Of a stretch of DNA of 64,000 nucleotides, positions 62,023-64,000 are shown one piece after another. The number at the start of each line of letters is the position of its first letter. The stretch's first letter is position 1. The notes under the pieces are model-generated. The model had not been told where the DNA came from, did not search any database, and was given only the letters and a program-made list of their open reading frames with translations. The DNA is from Paraburkholderia largidicola (GTDB lineage Bacteria; Pseudomonadota; Gammaproteobacteria; Burkholderiales; Burkholderiaceae). The position numbers and the translations under genes are program-made. Location of the stretch: the NCBI RefSeq assembly GCF_013426895.1, contig NZ_AP023176.1:496001-560000 (forward strand), written 5' to 3'.

Positions 62023-63198
62023 TCAAGCTGCTACGGCGCTTTTTGCTGTTTTTGCAAACGATGCGATGCGGCGCGTCGCGAGCGCTGAGACAAGGATCGC
62101 GATGACCACGGGAATGCTGGAGAGGTAGCCGAGGTTATGGCTGCCGATGACCGGGATCACAGCAGCACCGAGCGCCCCCGCAATGGAAACACCCACGTAC
62201 GTCGCTGAAGTGTTGAGACCGACCAGCACGGCCGTCATCGGCGGATTCAGGCTTGCGAGACGGAACTGTTGCGGCACCAGCACACCCCATGCACAAGCGC
62301 CCCATATCGTCACCGCGATCGCTGCACTCCAAAGATGGGCGCCCGTGATCGGCATCGTGAGGATGACGATTGCAACGATGGAGAGTTTGATCAGCACGAC
62401 TTTGTGCGAACCGATCCTGTCGAGGATCCGTCCTGTCAGCAGGTTGGAGAACGTTCCGGCGAGTCCCCAGAGGACAAGCAATCCACCCAGCACCAGGGCG
62501 CTGTGGCCGACCGCACGATCGAACACAACGGAGAAGTAGCTGAAGATGATGAAGGTGCCGATCTGTGCAAGCACAGTCGTCGTGAGCGTGAGTCCGACAC
62601 GCGAATCCGTCAGCGGAGACAGGCGTTCGCGCAGCGAGATGGCGGGCGGCAACGGCACGTCAGGCAGGAACGCCAGGATACCGGCAAACGCGGCTGCACC
62701 GAGTGCGGCAACGAGCACCATCGTCCAGTGCCAGCTTGCGAGCCCGCCGATCACGGCACCGATGGGCGAGCCCAGCGCGGTAGCGGTGGTCAGTCCCGCC
62801 ACGATGATGGACAACGCGTACCCGCGACGCTCGGGCGGCACCAGTGACGCGCCCGTTCCGCTGGCAGTCGGCGAGAACATCGCTGCGCCAAGGCCTGCGA
62901 AAGCGCGCGTGGCCAATGCGATGCCGAGATTCGGCGCCACGATGGTGCCGAGATTGGCGATGACGAACAATCCGATGCCGCTGAGCAGCAGACGCTTGCG
63001 TGGAACGTTCGCAGCAAGCGCGGCGATGGTCGGACCGAGCAGGGCATAGCTCAGCGCGTAGACGCTGATCAGCTGGCCCGCAGCGCCGATGCTGACGCCA
63101 AACGAATGCGCGATTTCGGGCAGGATGCCAGCGAAGACGAAGCTGTCGGTGCCCAGCGCGAACATACCGAGTGAGAGTGTTAGAAGGCGGCGATCCAT
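62023..63198 (-). CDS. MFS transporter, AraJ/Bcr-like efflux type
   Basis: This 391-residue transporter has 12 predicted transmembrane segments. It opens with LTLSLGMFALGTDSFVFAGI, has SVYALSYALLGPTIAALAAN and the motif-C-like region IVAGLTTATALGSPIGAVIG characteristic of exporters (drug:H+ antiporters and AraJ). A proton antiporter exporting small molecules is the likely role. It is the first gene of the MFS-PEP mutase-SDR run. An RND outer-membrane factor gene ends 126 bases upstream on the same strand. Confidence 0.87.
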   Translation of the reverse strand: MDRRLLTLSLGMFALGTDSFVFAGILPEIAHSFGVSIGAAGQLISVYALSYALLGPTIAALAANVPRKRLLLSGIGLFVIANLGTIVAPNLGIALATRAFAGLGAAMFSPTASGTGASLVPPERRGYALSIIVAGLTTATALGSPIGAVIGGLASWHWTMVLVAALGAAAFAGILAFLPDVPLPPAISLRERLSPLTDSRVGLTLTTTVLAQIGTFIIFSYFSVVFDRAVGHSALVLGGLLVLWGLAGTFSNLLTGRILDRIGSHKVVLIKLSIVAIVILTMPITGAHLWSAAIAVTIWGACAWGVLVPQQFRLASLNPPMTAVLVGLNTSATYVGVSIAGALGAAVIPVIGSHNLGYLSSIPVVIAILVSALATRRIASFAKTAKSAVAA

Positions 63199-63324
63199 GT
63201 CGGCTTCTCCAGAAAGATTGCGAATTAAGTCTCGTGACGAAACTATAGGGAAGCCGACTGCATCGCACTACGGGCCGAAAGCAGGAAGCTGTTCCCCATA
63301 AACCGGTTAAGTCGTGCTTCCGAG

Positions 63325-64000
63325 TCAGTTCGTCCGGGCGACCTGCTGATGCGGAGCGTCCCAACCGCCGCCCAGCGAGCGGAACGTTCTCACTGCGGCG
63401 CGGGCAGCGTCGGCCTTCGTTGCATCGAGATCGTCGCGTGACGCGAGAAGTTGCCGGTCGGCGTCGAGCACATCCGTGAGCGTGATCGACCCCGCGCGAT
63501 ACGCTTTCTCTGAAAGGTCGCGCGCCTTCGTCAATGCGGCGACTTCCTGTTGGATTTCCTGCGCACGAATCTCCGTTTGCGAGAGCGTCATCAATGCGTC
63601 TTCGACGTCTTCGGTCGCTTTGAGGGCAGCCTCCCGATACTGCGCCAACGCCTCTGCATACGATCCGCGCGCACTTTTGACCTCGGCGTCTACCTTGCCG
63701 AAATCGAACAGACGCCATTGCAGCGCACCTGTCCCGATTGGCTGGAACGACTTCGCGCTCAGGAAGTGGCTGGCTGAGATGCTGTCGAATCCCAATGCGC
63801 CAGCGAGCGAAATCTTCGGGTAGTAGTCGGCAAGTGCCACGCCGATCGCTTCGTTGGACGCCGCCAGGTGGCGTTCGGCAGCAATGATGTCAGGACGGCG
63901 CCGCAAGACGTCGACGGGCTGGTCCGCGCTGCCGATGGCAGGCACGTCCGGAATGACGCCCGCATTCGTGCCGAGTTCTGCCGCATAGGTCCCCGGCTGT
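63325..64000 (-). CDS. RND efflux outer-membrane factor (OprM/NodT family), C-terminal part
   Basis: The frame is open to the right edge; about 224 residues of the C-terminal half are visible, with the N-terminus outside. The repeat-2 landmark PVDVLRRRPDIIAAERHLAA is complete, followed by IGVALADYYPKISLAGALGF, GALQWRLFDFGKVDAEVKSA and the coiled-coil region to TFRSLGGGWDAP. The family forms TolC-like trimers that take substrate from RND pumps through the outer membrane. The pump and adaptor genes should lie just beyond 64000 if the usual order holds. Confidence 0.9.
   Translation of the reverse strand, partial: QPGTYAAELGTNAGVIPDVPAIGSADQPVDVLRRRPDIIAAERHLAASNEAIGVALADYYPKISLAGALGFDSISASHFLSAKSFQPIGTGALQWRLFDFGKVDAEVKSARGSYAEALAQYREAALKATEDVEDALMTLSQTEIRAQEIQQEVAALTKARDLSEKAYRAGSITLTDVLDADRQLLASRDDLDATKADAARAAVRTFRSLGGGWDAPHQQVARTN

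Overview
This is a GC-rich window from a member of the Burkholderiaceae, most like Paraburkholderia, Caballeronia or Burkholderia. The evidence is gene content: a 2,2-dialkylglycine decarboxylase that matches my memory of the Burkholderia cepacia enzyme closely, a Burkholderia-type trimeric porin, the trifunctional Ser/Thr kinase-ATPase-histidine kinase typical of the group, and many LysR regulators. I see no rRNA, tRNA, CRISPR array or intact insertion sequence. It reads as an accessory, metabolically versatile chromosomal or chromid segment.

Layout. 1-2.3 kb: a TonB-like gene cut by the window edge, a DUF2946 gene, two small hypothetical proteins and a fragment of a chemoreceptor gene. 2.3-4.6 kb: an esterase and an AAA ATPase. 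4.6-5.6 kb: an orphan secreted-effector-like protein. 5.7-9.0 kb: PdeM and an Lhr-type DEXH helicase of the ligase-associated DNA-damage system, without ligase or exonuclease. 9.2-14.8 kb: a diguanylate cyclase, AtoE transporter, chemoreceptor and GNAT enzyme. 14.9-18.96 kb: a TetR/SDR divergent pair with two palindromic operators, an orphan winged-helix protein, a DJ-1/PfpI protein and an enoyl-CoA hydratase. 19.1-28.1 kb: a 1984-residue hybrid sensor kinase, a LysR regulator, an exported dehalogenase-like hydrolase and a FixJ-like response regulator. 28.3-33.8 kb: more chemoreceptor debris, a GlcG/HbpS protein, a FadR-controlled enolase-superfamily/AEC transporter operon, a DsbA-like protein and a second AEC transporter. 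34.0-36.3 kb: remains of an EamA transporter, a LysR regulator and an XdhC molybdenum-enzyme maturation factor.

36.3-54.9 kb is the centrepiece: a catabolic island for an aromatic or N-heteroaromatic acid. One minus-strand array encodes UbiX, a FAD monooxygenase, a VOC protein, a fumarylacetoacetase, an alpha/beta hydrolase, a molybdenum hydroxylase (M, G, S and L subunits), an enoyl-CoA hydratase and UbiD, followed by a LysR regulator. Facing it are a porin, two AAHS-type MFS transporters and a chemoreceptor that appears co-transcribed with the second transporter. The logic is uptake and chemotaxis, then ring hydroxylation by the Mo-enzyme, decarboxylation by UbiD with the prenyl-FMN made by UbiX, a second hydroxylation, ring cleavage and hydrolysis. 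No standard ring-cleaving dioxygenase is present; the VOC protein is the only candidate. The substrate is unknown to me.

54.9-64 kb: dgdA/dgdR, a second orphan effector-like gene preceded by a perfect TTCG-N16-TTCG (hrpII-type) box, an AraC/VOC coupled pair, an aldo-keto reductase, an SDR, a PEP-mutase-family enzyme, an MFS exporter and an RND outer-membrane factor cut by the window edge.

Most promising leads: the substrate-unknown catabolic island, the hrpII-box effector candidate, the apparent pseudokinase head of the hybrid kinase, and a repeated TTCGNTAANCGAA operator.
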